From the NCBI GenBank assembly GCA_016081115.2, contig JABTTQ020002200.1:50454-114453 (forward strand): a stretch of 64,000 bases of DNA, in the 5' to 3' direction. A model generated the notes under the pieces. The model did not search any database. It saw only the letters and a list, made by a program, of their open reading frames with translations, and was not told the DNA's origin. The position numbers were made by a program, and so were the translations under genes. Below are positions 21,022 through 33,275 of the stretch, piece after piece (the first letter of the stretch is position 1; each line of letters begins with the position of its first letter). This stretch comes from Rehmannia glutinosa. Lineage: Eukaryota; Streptophyta; Magnoliopsida; Lamiales; Orobanchaceae.

Positions 21022-22245
21022 CTGGCTACGAATAAAGTCTACCTCACCAGCGCCTCCACCACCAAGCCACCACTATTCGATTCCAAAAATTTTACATTTT
21101 GGAAAGAAAGAATGGAATGCTATCTACAAGGTTGCGGGTTCGATATTTGGAACACGGTCGTAAATGAAGAATACATTCCAATGATGGACACACCACACAA
21201 AGGCCTCAAAGAGCTCAATGATAAAGAAAAGAAAATCATATCCTTAAATGGTAAAGCTCTTAATATTTTGTATTGTTCACTTACATTTTGGAATATAATC
21301 ATATTGTAGGAATTAAATCGGCACATGAAGTATGGAGAAAATTAGAAGAAGTATATGCAAATGAAAGGAGTCACTCAAAAGCATCTACTTCTCAAATGGA
21401 TACAAACCCAACATGGGATGAGCTTCCTACAACTTCCGGCGTCGATGAAAATGAGCGATGTCTTATGGGATTGAAGAAGAAAACGAGGTAAGTTCAAAAC
21501 CCTCACTTATTATGATAATGAATTACAAAATGATTATAGTGATTTGCAAAATGATTTTGATGAACTTCAAAATGAAATTCAAAGCTTACTTGTTAAATAC
21601 AAAAATTTGAAAAAGGAATTCAACATTTTGAAAATTGATAAGGATAATTTATTTTACTCTTATGAGTCACTTTCATGTGATCACACCACCACACTTGACA
21701 AGGTTAGAAACCTTGAAAAAGAAAATAGTACTCTTGTTGAGGATATTAATTGCATGAAAAATGATTTATCAAAATCCAACTTGAGTACCGATAAAATGAT
21801 CGATATTATTGATGATAAATTGAAACAAGGACTTGATCATAAGCCTAGTGTTGTTAATTATGTGAAAAGAAATCAAGTCCCTATGCATGTTGGTCATTAT
21901 GCTCCCAAACTTACTACTTGTTTTTATTGTGGTAAAACGGGTCACACGGTTAATACTTGTCGGGCTAGAAATAGCTCTAATTATTATTGGAGACCTAAAA
22001 GTCTCAAAGCTAATTCCAAAGGACCCAAACACTTGAGGGTACCACAAAATAATGTCATATTAGGTACCCGGCGGAATAATAATCGAGGAAAATACATACC
22101 ACCAAGAAGATATCAAATGACCATTTCATTTGATCAAAGGAAAGACAACATCAAAATAAATTTCCAAGAAAAGACACTATCAACAATGGGAAGAACACAA
22201 TCCTTGGAAATGGAGCAATTGGAGAAGCTATCATCAACAAGATGA
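21022..22245 (+). pseudogene. Gag of the nested SIRE-like element
   Basis: The frame opens at 21022 with CTG where an ATG is expected (LATNKVYLTSAS), so the start codon has been lost. It continues KPPLFDSKNFTFWKERMECY and ends near 21275, then resumes shifted as GIKSAHEVWRKLEEVY. From 21544 a coiled coil (KKEFNILKIDKDNLFYSYES...) leads to the knuckle CFYCGKTGHTVNTC (CX2CX4HX4C, about 21918) and a basic tail with RRNNNRGKYIPPRR. The stretch near 22180-22310 contains an imperfect duplication of about 83 bp (ATCAACAATGGGAA...). Confidence 0.88.
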
Positions 22246-23150
22246 TTTTCATAGGAAGATATCATCAACAATGGGAAAGACACAACCCATAGAAATGGCG
22301 AAATTGGTAAATCGTATCTCCATTTAAATATGCATTTTATTTTGTTATGCATGTTTTTATTTGTGCTTTAATTGTAAAATGAGTTTTCAAATATTTCTTA
22401 ATATTAAGGTCTTCAATATATATTTGTGTTTTTAAATATTTTGAAATTGAGATCTTGTATAATTTGTTTTCAACTCTTGTGCATCTACATAGACTAAGGT
22501 GCTTTAATTATCTCTTATGGTTTCATATAGCATAAGCACATTTATGATATCTCTTATTGCTTAGCCTACACTTGTATCATTATGTTTGTGCAAAACGTGT
22601 TTAAGAATTGTGTAGGACACATATATATTTTCATCAATGGTTATTTTCTCAATAGAGGACCATAAACTATCGAGGTACGCTCATCATTGATATTCATTCT
22701 ATAGACTCGATATATTCTTGTCATTCGTGCTTGTTTTTCAAAGTATTTTATACAAGTGCTATTAAGAGGATTTTTTGATTTTTAAAAGGCATTATTTGAC
22801 ATAGCTTGTTTTATCCAAGATTTGTAAAGGATTATATTTTGTTTTTGATAAATCTTTTGATTTTTTAAGTTATGCATTTTATTGCACATATAAAATTATT
22901 CTTGGTTGCTTTGTCAAAGCTCTTGTTCATATGTTTCTTGTAAATGAGGTCTCAACTATATGCTCTTGAATTTTTTAAATTTCAAAAGAGACCTTATATA
23001 GCTTCCTATAAGCTTATTTGAACTTACATGTTTTATGAAACTCTTGATGATTTGTTTGAAAGCATAGTATGTGTTACTTGTTATTATGTCTCTATTTTTC
23101 AATATTACTATGCTCTTGTGCAAGATATCTTGATTAAGATTTTGCAAAAA
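22246..23150 (+). other. Noncoding segment in place of protease/integrase
   Basis: This is about 0.9 kb of AT-rich DNA between gag and RT. I find none of the copia protease (DSG/DTG) or integrase (HH-CC, D,D,E) words in any frame. It reads like spacer DNA, with runs such as 'tttttaaattt' and 'tgtttttcaa'. Confidence 0.75.
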
Positions 23151-24492
23151 TTTTTTGAATTTTGGAACAAGCTTGTTGACCAAGGCAAGGTTAGTAGCTC
23201 GAAAGTATCGTCAAGGTATTGATTTTGATGAAATAATTGCACCCGTAGCACGTTTAGAAGCTATTCGTATTTTATTTGCCTATTCTTGTTTTAAAAATTT
23301 CAAGCTTTACCAAATGAATGTTAAATCCGCTTTTCTAAATGGTATTATTCAAGAAGAAGTCTATGTAAAACAACCTCCGGGGTTTGAAAATTTTTCTAGG
23401 CCTAATGATGTTTATAAACTTAAAAAGGCCTTATATGGTTTAAAACAAGCACCCCGTGCATGGTATGATAGACTTAGCTCTTTTCTTTTGCAAAATGGTT
23501 TTACAAGGGGTAAAGTTGATACTACTCTCTTTGTTTTTGAAAAAGGGCAAGATTGCTTATTAATGCAAATTTATGTTGATGATATTATTTTTGGTGCTAC
23601 TAATGAATCCTTGTGCAAGAAATTTTCTAAGTTAATGCAAGGTGAATTTGAAATGGGCATGATGGGGGAGCTCAACTTCTTCCTTGGACTTCAAATTAAG
23701 GAATGCCAAGAAGGAATTTATATTTCACAATCAAAATATACAAAGGAGCTTTTGAAGAAATTTGGCATTGAAGAAGGAAGAACCGTCTCTACCCCAATGA
23801 CAACAAACGTCAAGATTGACAAAGATGAAAAAGGCAAGCCGGTTGATGAATCTAAATATCGAGGTATGATTGGTAGTTTACTTTATTTAACCACAAGTAG
23901 ACTGGATATTCTTCATGTCGTATGCCTATGTCCTCGTTTTCAAAGCAATCCCAAAGAATCTCATATGAGTGCCGTTAAAAGGATTTTTCGATATTTGAAA
24001 GGCACTATTCAATATGGTTTATTCTATCCAAAGAATGAAAATTTTTCTCTTAAAGGTTATAGTGATTTGGATTATGCGGTAAATATTGATGATCGGAAAA
24101 GTACTTAGGATCATGTCAATTTTAAGCGATTGCCTAGTTTCTTGGTTTTCAAAGAAGCAAAATTGTGTTTCACTTTCAACTACCGGCGAATACATTTCCA
24201 TGACTTTTTGTTGTACTCAACTTCTTTGGATGAAACAAACCTTAGCGGATTACAAATGTTATTTTGAAAGTGTTCCTATTTTTGTGATAATATATCCGCT
24301 ATAAATATTGCTCAAAACCTGGTTCATCATAACCGTACTAAACATATTGAGATTCGACATCATTTTCTAAGGGATTGTGTTTCAAAACGAAAAATTGAGA
24401 TATCTTTTGTACCATCTCAAGATCAATTAGCGGACATTTTTACAAAACCGCTATTTTTTTCGAGACCTTTGCATCAATACGAGCTCGGTTAG
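23151..24492 (+). pseudogene. Reverse transcriptase and RNase H of the nested SIRE-like element
   Basis: The RT enters at ARLVARKYRQGIDFDE, missing its N-terminal GTKWVF part. It runs open through FAYSCFKNFKLYQMNVKSAF, EEVYVKQPPGFENF, YGLKQAPRAWYDRLSSFLLQ and the catalytic YVDD (in LLMQIYVDDIIFGA). SPLLYL-type and RNase H words follow (LKGYSDLDYA, DDRKST). A frameshift near 24105 interrupts RNase H, which goes on as CLVSWFSKKQNCVSLSTT and ends ADIFTKPL...LHQYELG with TAG at 24490-24492. Confidence 0.9.
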
Positions 24493-25765
24493 GCATAATG
24501 CATATTGAATGAGGTCTATGATTGCATTTTGCACGTTTTTAAAACTTAGGGGCGAAAAATCGGATTTTTGGTTTAAACATCGGATTTTGGAAAAAGAATG
24601 AAAATCGTCTGATCGGGGCAAGGTTGACCGATCGCCCATGAGCGTCGGCCGGCCGCCCATGCCCCAACCGGTCGACCATAGAGAAAATTTGATTAAATAC
24701 GTTTTATTCTCGATCATGGTCATTTTGGCTCATTTTGTCAATTTTCGTCCTCTTCGCATTTTGCACACAAATTTCACTTCAAAATTGTTTTATTGCATAT
24801 ATTTTACATTTTGGACTTCATAAGGCTCGTTTATCATCATCATTGCTCATCTTTACCGATTAAATGGTAAGAATTTCTCTTTTTTATCTCAATTGGGTTG
24901 AACCCTTGAGAATGTACTTGTATCTTGCTATTTTGATGAAATTCTTGTATTAGTATGTTGTATATGATGATTGGTGATGAATGAATATTGTTGTATTGCA
25001 ATTGGTGATGAATATTTTGGCTTAAACGAATCACAAAGGCATTATACTTCTCTTGTTTTATTCGACGCATGCCAAGTATTCGACAAAATGTTTCAATGAA
25101 AAATTCATCACTTACATGATTCTCTTGATTTGAAAAAGTTTTATAAGTTTATAGAGATCATGTTTTATCAATCAAATGAGCTTTTACAAATCAAATGAGC
25201 ATTTTTTCCCTTTTATTCGAATTTAAGCTTAATGCTCAATATGCTCGATAAATCGTTTAAATTGTGCACTTTGATATAATTATATGATGTTTTTATCGTG
25301 CTAACATTATTTTTGATGATTCCAAAGGGGGAGAAACAGGAAAAACGCTCATATGCTCAAAGAAGCGAAAATAAGCTTGCAAGAAAAGCTATAAGCTAGG
25401 GATCTTTAAAGCCAAAAGCTGTGAACAATACTTAGTCCATGTGATGTATTATGGACTTTTATGCTTGACTAATGATGTTTTATAACAGGGGGAGCTTATA
25501 ACCTCATAAAATTCAAGCTTATGTTGTAAAAGCTAAGCTTTTAGCTTTTAGTTGGTTGCTTTTATACTTGTTCTTGATATGCATATTGATAGGGGAAGCT
25601 TGTGCAAAAATGATTTTGAAAAATCTTTGCTCCTATCCTTGTGTGTTTGTAATTATGATGAATCTTGCTTATAATGGATTGATGTTTTAGACCGGAAAAT
25701 TTGTTTTGTTTTAAAATCTACTTCCTAAAATTGTTTTGGTTTGTAATCATCAAAAATGGGGAGTT
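24493..25765 (+). other. 3' noncoding region with several polypurine-tract-like motifs
   Basis: No ORF is supported. PPT-like words occur at about 25326 (AAAGGGGGAGAAA), 25488 (AGGGGGAGC), 25590 (AGGGGAAGC) and, next to the LTR, 25757 (ATGGGGAGTT). A GC-rich CGATCG/GGCCGGCC block lies at 24605-24675. Repeated PPTs upstream of the 3' LTR are described for Sireviruses. Confidence 0.65.
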
Positions 25766-27178
25766 TGTTAGATAAATTTTTATCAAGATTTTGATGATTA
25801 TGTTTAAATGAGTTTTTATACCAAAACTATGTTTATGTATATTGTCCAAAATACTCTTAAATGTTTTAAAATGTTTTTACTAATTTTTGGAGTGTTTCTT
25901 AGAGTTTATTATTCGATAAAATATTGGACAACATATTTAATGTTTTTATGTTAATTAGTTTTTACACCAAAACAATGTTTACAAATGTTGTCCAAATACC
26001 CCAAGTGATTTAAAATGTGTTTACTAATTTTTTGGAGTATTTCTTGATGTTTATTTTTGATAAAAATCGGACAACATTTCAAGATTGGAAGTTACGGCCG
26101 GTCGCCCAAAGCGTCGACCTGCACTGAAGAAAAAACTTGAAAGCGAGCATCTTGAATCAAAAAAATGAAGAGGGGACCGGTCGGTCAAAGCAGGGGCCGA
26201 TCGGTCGCACCATAGGCGACCAATCGCACCCCGATCGGCCGGTCGACCCCCCGACATGCACTGGATCGCACTATCTTTTTCAAATGTTCGAAATCTTAAC
26301 AGGCAACCTAGTCGCCCTATGTTATTTTGTGACAAACAAAATCATCTTTCATTTGAAATCCTTATCACAAGATTTACTTTTGATTTTTGTACAATATTTC
26401 TACATCTTGTGATCCTCTTTTTGTAGACAAAAGTAAAGAAGGAGGAGCTATGTTGGAGATCAATCTTGAAGACTCTCCTATAAATAGAGGATGAATTGAA
26501 GACACAAACATAACAAAACAAGCAAATACACAACAAGAAATCGCAAATTTCCAAGCTTTCATATTCAACACTCTTGTTGTATTTATAGCCTAAGTATTTC
26601 ACTTTCACATCTTGAGGTCTAGGCTTTATTTCTTGATTACACTTGCACTCAAATTGTAATATTCATTATTGAGTTGTAATCTTAATTTTGTCATCATTCA
26701 ACACAAGACATCCTTGTGAGTATTCTTGTGGAAAAATACACTGGGTGATCTAGGTGATAGGTGTTTCAAGAGTGTGGTGCTCTTAAGGTATTGAAGAATT
26801 TTGTGTTCTTCAAGGTTGAAGATTGTGGTAATCTTCACAAGGTGCCATTGGAGATTATGGTAATCTTCAAGAGAGATTGTGGTAATCTCAAAGGTGGTGT
26901 TGTAGAAGAGTGTGGTGCTCTTCAAGGTGATGTTGTAAGGTGTTGTATTAATTTTGGAAATTAATAAAATCTTTTTCTTTTTGAAATCCATCCCGAGAAT
27001 CTTTGGGGTGGTAGAGGATTAAGCCCTAGGTGGGTTGAACCTCTATAAATGACACGTGTTGTTTACATTCCGCACCTTTATTATTGTCTTGGCGTAATTG
27101 ATTCGAAAAAGAGGCGAAATCGAAAAGATGGAGATAATCTATTCACCCCCTCTAGATTATCATAGCCTTGGACTTACA
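25766..27178 (+). repeat. 3' LTR of the nested SIRE-like element
   Basis: It is 1,413 bp and collinear with 19539-20957 with a modest number of substitutions and short indels. It carries the same TATA box, GC-rich block and hairpin row. Confidence 0.93.
26767..26923 (+). repeat. Row of small hairpins with shared GTGGT loop (3' LTR copy)
   Basis: The same row as in the 5' LTR. Here the second hairpin is intact (GAAGAA-TTTTGTG-TTCTTC, 26793-26811), which gives six in all. The others are at 26767-26785, 26818-26836, 26850-26868 (loop changed to ATGGT), 26873-26889 and 26905-26923. Confidence 0.75.
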
Positions 27179-27183
27179 AGAAT

Positions 27184-28176
27184 ACTCTTGATTCAAGATG
27201 GAGAGAGTATATTGCTTGTTCAAATTTATGTGGATGACATCATATTTAGATCCAAAAATAAAGAGCTATGTGATAAGTTTTCAAACCTCATGCAAGGGAA
27301 GTATAATGGGAGCGACTTTCTTCCTAGGTCTTCAAGTTAAGTAATTGAATGATGGAACCTCATAAGTCAAACTAAATATACCAGAGATTTAATGAAGAAA
27401 TTTGGTATGGAAGAGAAGTCATCAGTGAAGATCCCCATGAATACATCAATCAAGATGGATATGGATGTAGATGGCAAAGCTGTAGATCTAACCAGGTATA
27501 GAGCCCTTATTGGATCATTGCTCTACTTGACAGCAAGTAGGCCAGACATCACCTTTGATGTAGGTATATGTGCTAGATTTCAATCGCACCAAAAGAGAGT
27601 CATATGGTGAAGCCAAGAAATCCTAAGGTATTTGAAGGGGTGCCAATAAGTTGTCTTATGGTATCGAAAGGATGGAGGATTCAAGTTAGTTGGCTACTCA
27701 GACTCAGACTATGTTGGATATAGAGTAGACAGGAAAAGTACATCAGGTACTTGTCAAATTCTTGAAAAGAGATTAGTTTCATGGTTTAACAAGAAACAAA
27801 ATTCAATAGCTACATCCACAACCGAAGCGAGTACATAGTCAAGAAAAGTTGTTGTGCCCAAGTTCTATGGATGAGGCATGATATAGAAGAAAAGGATATT
27901 CCAATTATATGTGATAACACAAGTGCTATTGCAATTACTCAAAATCATGTATTACATTCAAGAACTTAGCACATTGATGTCAGATATCATTTCATAAGAG
28001 ATCATGTTGAAAAGAAAGACATCACTTTGGAATACATCTCAACTGATAAGCAGTTAGCTGACATATTCACTAAGCCATTATGTGAATCAAAGTTTGAAGA
28101 GCTTAAAAATGAGCTAGGTTTAATTGAACGAGTTAAGAGACTCGGAAGACTCAATCGAAGAGAGTCAAGGAAGTGA
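27184..28176 (+). pseudogene. Family A reverse transcriptase C-terminal half and RNase H
   Basis: This continues the RT cut at 19538. It starts at the interrupted tract (LLIQDGESILLVQIYVDDII) with the catalytic YVDD, then LMQGKY with a break, KKFGMEEKSSVKIPMN and LIGSLLYLTASRPDITFDV. RNase H words are LVGYSDSDYVGYRVDRKSTS, SWFNKKQNSIATSTTE and ADIFTKPL. The end is LNREESRK with TGA at 28174-28176. At least three indels and one in-frame stop are present. Confidence 0.88.
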
Positions 28177-28687
28177 AAATTGGAAATCAAGCAAAGTTTC
28201 ATTTTTCGGCCGAGTGAAATAATCAAGCGACAAGTCGGCTATATCGAGTTAGGCGAGAAATGAGTGATCATCAAATGAAGATAGAAGCAAAGTAAGTCAC
28301 TTTTGGAAGATAGCTGAGTTATTTATAAGCTAAGTGACAAAACACAGTCTTTAATCTCAACTGTTTTTGGGCATTACGTAAGCGTAATTTTAGTGTCAGA
28401 ATAAAGCTTGTACACATTTAGCCTATGATTAGATATAAATGCTGTTGCATTTTATGCGGGGAAATTAATGCGGTTTCAAGCCTTTAATATCAACTGTTGA
28501 TCGTGATTAACCTTTTCAAATTCTAAAACCCTCCCCTCACATCCCTTATATACCCAAAAATCAAATTTCTCTCTCCTCACTATACACTTAGCTCTCTCAA
28601 GCAAAGGCAAAGTTCTCTCTGCAACCAAGCAAAAACCCTAGTTCGTACAACGTTCATAGTTCGAGTCTTCACCATTTATTTTCTGAA
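28177..28687 (+). promoter_or_regulatory. Spacer before the extra ORF with putative internal promoter
   Basis: The spacer ends with TATATACC (TATA at 28547-28553), a CT-rich stretch (tctctctcctcac, about 28568-28580) and AAACCCTAG (28633-28641) before the ATG at 28688. The minus-strand family A copy has the same order: TATATACC at about 56251-56243, CTCTCTCCTCAC and AAACCCTAG, with the ATG at 56109. TATA-to-ATG distance is about 135 bp in both. This layout is that of a plant gene 5' end. Promoter activity is an inference. Confidence 0.55.
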
Positions 28688-28950
28688 ATGGCTCTAGGTT
28701 ACGACTTTGTAAAGATGGTTGAGCAGATCCACTCCAGTTCTACGGTGGATTTTGATGGTTTGGTGAAGCAAGGGGCTGACAATGCCCTTGCTAAGAAGAT
28801 AGCTGACAAACTTGAGAAATCATGCCTCAAGGGATTTCTCACCATGGAGTTCTCTCAGACATACCTTGAAGAGGTTTCCATGTTCTACATGAACGTCGAG
28901 GTTCACGATGGAGAAACAAGGTCTTCTATCGACAACAAGGAGATTAAGAT

Positions 28951-29112
28951 TGTAATGCAATGTATTCTGAATGTGTTTTATATTCCATTGATTACAAGGT
29001 ACACTTATATACAAGTTGAGAGCAACCAAAATAAGGAAACTAAATCAATAGGCTAATCTACGGGATTCTAATTATCTCCTAATTGATATACAATATCTAT
29101 ACTATATTAACA
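28951..29112 (-). repeat. 3' LTR of the antisense copia
   Basis: It is 162 bp, TGTAATGCA...TATTAACA on the plus strand. It differs from the right LTR at three bases and one 1-bp indel. Confidence 0.93.
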
Positions 29113-30253
29113 CAAAAATTTTCTCAAAATATTGTTCATTGCACTCCATTCAATGACTAATAGTAGGGACTTGACATAACCCATAAATCTTTGACTTTTT
29201 GGCTTTAGCAACACTTACTACAAATGCAATTTATCGGATGTGTTACGGGAAGAGTAAGATTAAGATAATTCAACTTCCCAACAAGTCTTCGATGAGAAAC
29301 CAAATTTTGTTTCTTACTTCTCCATGAAACAAGCTCAAGATCATGGAAGTGGCACCACTATCTTTATCAAGTTGCAAGTTGAATGGAGTCTTTCGGATAA
29401 CACAAAATTTTCTCAAGAAAGTGCCCAATGACTAGTCTTGCAAGATTTTGATAAGATATTTTCCCAACAAGTTTCCTTGAGTAAGTCAATCACATATTTT
29501 CTCGAGACTGGAAGATCCATATTTTCTACGAGACTAGAAGATCCCGTTCTTACTTCTCATTATTTCCACGCCTAAGAAGTACTTGAGAGATCCCAAGTCC
29601 TTTGTGCGAAAGTGGGCATGGAGGAATGACTTGAGCCACGAAATCCCAACACTATCATTTTCTGTAATTACAATATCATCCACATAAATAACTAATAAAA
29701 TGATCCCATGTTGAGCATTTGTAGAACACCGAATGATCGGACTTACATCTTAGTAAGCCATATTTGAGAATGATCGACTTAATCTATCGAACCAAGCCCG
29801 AGGACTCGCTTCAAACCGCATAAGGATTTGCGAAGATGACATTTTTCCCATGCTCCCCGAGCAACAAAACTAGGCGGTTGCTCCATATAGACCTCCTCTT
29901 GAAGAAAACCATGAAGAAAAAGCATTTTTATGTCTAATTGGTGCGAGAGGCCAATCAAAAGTGGTCATGCGAGAGATATGAACGCCCTAATGAAGTGAGT
30001 TTGGCCACAGGAGAAAATATCTCGGAGTAATCGAGTGCCATTAGTACGTGCATAGCCCTTTAGCGACCAGTCGGGCTTTAAGACGAGCTAGAGAACCATC
30101 GGGGTTTACTTTAACTGTGAACACCCACTTACACCCAATTGCCTTTTTGCCAACAGGTAAGTGTACCAAAGTCCAAGTGCCATTATGGTCAAGTGCATTC
30201 ATTTCCTCAACCATAAAAAGACGCCAAACGAGAATGGGCCAAAGCTTCACCAA
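29113..30253 (-). pseudogene. Antisense copia reverse transcriptase, decayed
   Basis: From the right it reads VEEMNALDHNGTWTLVHLPV, GKKAIGCKWVFTVKVN, LARLKARLVAKG, then a shift to YSEIFSPVAKL, a broken DIKNAFLHGFLQEEVY tract, and LLVIYVDDIVITENDS with the catalytic YVDD near 29680. After KDLGSLKYFLGVEI the frame dissolves. The remaining 500 bp to the LTR contain only fragments (LVSHRRLVGKLNYL-like), and RNase H is not recognisable. Confidence 0.85.
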
Positions 30254-31500
30254 CGGTTTTAGGAATAGAGATAGAACCTATTTTTGCAATAAAGAGCGAG
30301 AAGAAGCGGACAAATGGTCATAGGAAACAACGAAGCAATAGGATAGGTACAAGTTCGTTTACCTTTACGAAGAGCAATGGGAAGATCATCAAGAGGAGTT
30401 GAAGGTGGTACAGGATCTTCCACCAAAGCAGCAGGCAAAGGACATGAATCTGTTTCTATCATTTGAGTGGTGGTTGGCGCCGAGTATAGACCTAAGTAAT
30501 CGGGGGTCGAGGAGCTTTTGGTAACTGTTCAGACTTTGGGGAGGGAATGACAGAACAGAGTAGACCAAGACATCATCATCCCCCTCCGGACGAGGTGACA
30601 CAGAAATAGAGAAGTATGGGAGATGTTCGTTGAATGTAACATCCCGAGACACAATATAGCGATTGAGTGTAGGAGAAAAACAACGATATCCCTTTTGCAC
30701 GCGAGAGTACCCGAGGAAGACACGTTTGAGAGATTTGGGATCTAGTTTGGTGAGATGAGGTCTCGTATCACGAACAAAGCACGTGCTACCAAAAATCTTA
30801 GGAGCGATGGGGAAAACAGGTTTGTCGGGAAAAAGGATAGAAAAAGGGAGAGCGTTGTCTAAAACCACTGATGGCATGCGATTAATGAGGAAACAAGCAG
30901 TGGAGACAGCATCCGCCCAAAATGGTTTACGAACATTCATGTGAAATAATAAAGCTCAAGGAGATGTCGATTCTTGCGTTCGGCAACACCATTTTGGGCA
31001 GGTGTGTCCGGACACGAAGTTTCATGCAAGATACCATGCTGAAGCATATAAGACTGGAACGTAGTTGACAAGAATTCTTTAGCATTATCACTGCGAAGCG
31101 TTTGAATATTTACAGAAAACTGAGTTTTAATTTCAGCACAAAAGGAATAGAAATGATGAAATACTTCAGAGCGATTTTTTCATAAAATAAATCCAAGTAA
31201 CACGAGAAAAATCATCAATAAAAGTAACAAAGTATTTGAACCCAGACTTAGATGACACAGAACAAGGACCCCAAACATCAGAGTGAACTAAGCTAAAAGG
31301 GGACGCAACTCGCTTATTTATTCTAGGACTTAAATGAACACGAGAATGTTTGGCAAACCGACACGACTCACAATATAACGACGATAAATGAGAAAAATGA
31401 GGACACATCTGTTTGAGACTCTGGAGAGAGGGATGGCCCAGGCGACAGTGCATCTCAAGTGCGGATGAGAAAGATGTACCAATAAGAGACTTGGGCTCGG
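30254..31500 (-). pseudogene. Antisense copia integrase
   Basis: The zinc domain (HCRLGHPSLQSLKQM, CESCRFAKH) and the first core Asp (HSDVWGPCSVSSKSGFKYF) are in the frame 31453-31166, with the second Asp in the next frame near 31080-31110. The frame 30940-30389 holds PFWADAVSTACFLINRMPS and the C-terminal tract RVFLGYSRVQKGYRC. The break between the frames lies near 31165 and 30940. Confidence 0.88.
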
Positions 31501-31553
31501 AGTGTCAAGAATGTAGAGGCCATCGATTCATGCCCTTTACCAAGGATCCGCCG

Positions 31554-32832
31554 TCAAAAAGATCTGAAAAACACAATAGTCGGGAAGAATGAGATGCTAC
31601 AATTCAAAGATTTGGTAAGCTTACTGACCAAAAGTAAGTTGAATGAAAAATTAGGTAAACCCAATACAGAGTGTAATGAAATAGACGGAGTGAGGTGAAT
31701 AGAACCAGAACCAAGAACACGTGGGGTAGACCCATCAGCAATAGTAACATGAGTGGAGGGTGCATGAGAATGAAAAGTGGAGAAAAGAGTTGAGTTACCT
31801 GTCATATGGTCCGAAGCACCAGAATCAATGACCCATTTAGATCCTTGAGAGATAAGACATGTAGCAGAGTTACCTGTGTCAGCAAAAACTGCAGTAGGTG
31901 GTGGAGGGTTCACAGTCTCAGTAAGTCTAGCATACTCCTCACTCGAAATCGTGACCATATCAGAGGAAGAGGCAGTATGGGTGGAACCCTTCTGGTTCTT
32001 GGCAGCAAGTTGCGGACAATTATACTTAGTGTGCCCAAATTCATGACAATAAAAACACTCCACCTCAGCAGACTCAGAGGTGCAAGAACCACGAGAGGTC
32101 GGCCCGCCTCGGGTACCGCCTCGATTACCACCACGAGAACCTCGACGAGAACCTCCACGAAAACTACCACGAGCACCACCATGACTAATAAGAGCATTAT
32201 TCTTAGGGGTGGGATGTGAAGAATGAACATCCTCTACGAAGAAAGCGAGAAATTGTCTCTGTAATGAAGGGATAAGCAGATTCGAGAGAGAATTTGAGAC
32301 TTGAAGGTATCAAACTCGGGGCGTAACCGATCAAAAAACTCATGACGGCAATTTGTTCTCATTTGTCGTTGCATTTTCTTCACATCGCACTCAACGGAAG
32401 AAGAGAATTGAATTTGTCATAAATTTTGTTGAACTCCATAACATAAGCGGTGGGGGTCTTATCATGTTGCTCCCCCCGATGAAAGGATTTACAAATCGAG
32501 TAAATCCTAGAAATATTACTACGACCCGAATATAAGAAAGCCAAATAATCCATAAGCTCCTTGACAAATTCACAATGGTTGATCAAAGAGAGTATCTCCG
32601 GCTCAATAGAATTTCGAATTTGTACAAGGAGTTTGGCATCATCGCGCAACCAAGTCCTACTTTTGTCATCCTTAGGAGGATCAGAGTCAAGGTGGTAATC
32701 CTTATCAATACTCCGCAAGTGTACGATAACAATTTTACTCCAACCAAGATAATTTGAGCCATTAAGCTTAACATCAGTAATCTTATTCATCATTGGAATG
32801 ACCTCGGACACAAGTTTAGTAGTGTCACCCAT
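31554..32832 (-). pseudogene. Antisense copia gag and protease
   Basis: The ATG at 32832 opens MGDTTKLVSEVIPMMNKI. The gag domain is KLNGSNYLGWSKIVIVHLRS. A Gly/Arg-rich tract of repeated Arg-Gly words lies near 32100-32190, then the knuckle CFYCHEFGHTKYNC (CX2CX4HX4C). The protease active site is WVIDSGASDHMTG, near 31815-31850, followed by VTIADGSTPRVLGSGSI. The gag frame shifts near 32380 and again near 32230. Confidence 0.9.
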
Positions 32833-33275
32833 GATAACAACACACCAAAGCAACAAAAGTGGTGAATAAAAAGAATTCATTTGAATAGGAACAAAAACAG
32901 AGAGAGAAAACCCAAAAATCAAAGCGAACCCAAACCGTGCAACGAAACACCAAAATGAACCCGAGAAACGAAAAGCCCACAAAATTCGAGTGGACGGCTG
33001 CAAGCCGGAAATTTTTCGGCGACCCACGCCCTCACGTCGCGCGCGTGGGAAGTCGCAAAAAAAGAAAGTAGGCGCGTGTGAGTCATATGCTGGCGGTGGT
33101 GGCGGGGTCGGCCGGTGGGGGGTCGCTTGGTGCGGGGAAGATAGAGGAGGGGAGGTGAGAACTAGATCACACCGAAATGTGTGATCCGAAACAAAAAACC
33201 TAATAAACCCCTCTCTTGGAAAAAAAAAAAGAAACAACAACTGAAGAACAAAATTTTTAAAAAAAAACCCTAGAT

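Larger units (their letters stand above)
19539..27178 (+). mobile_element. Nested SIRE-like copia without protease or integrase
   Basis: It is 7,640 bp, with LTRs at 19539-20957 and 25766-27178. AGAAT is duplicated at 19534-19538 and 27179-27183. It sits inside the RT gene of family A. It encodes gag and RT/RNase H but has only about 0.9 kb of noncoding DNA in the place of protease and integrase. It would need enzymes from another element to move. The gag start FDSKNFTFWKERMECYLQ and several PPT-like motifs near the 3' LTR are Sirevirus traits. Confidence 0.95.

Noticed and set aside
31806..32230. Thr/Arg-rich plus-strand frame of 137 codons
   Set aside because: It is the complement of the Gly/Arg-rich gag tract of the antisense copia.
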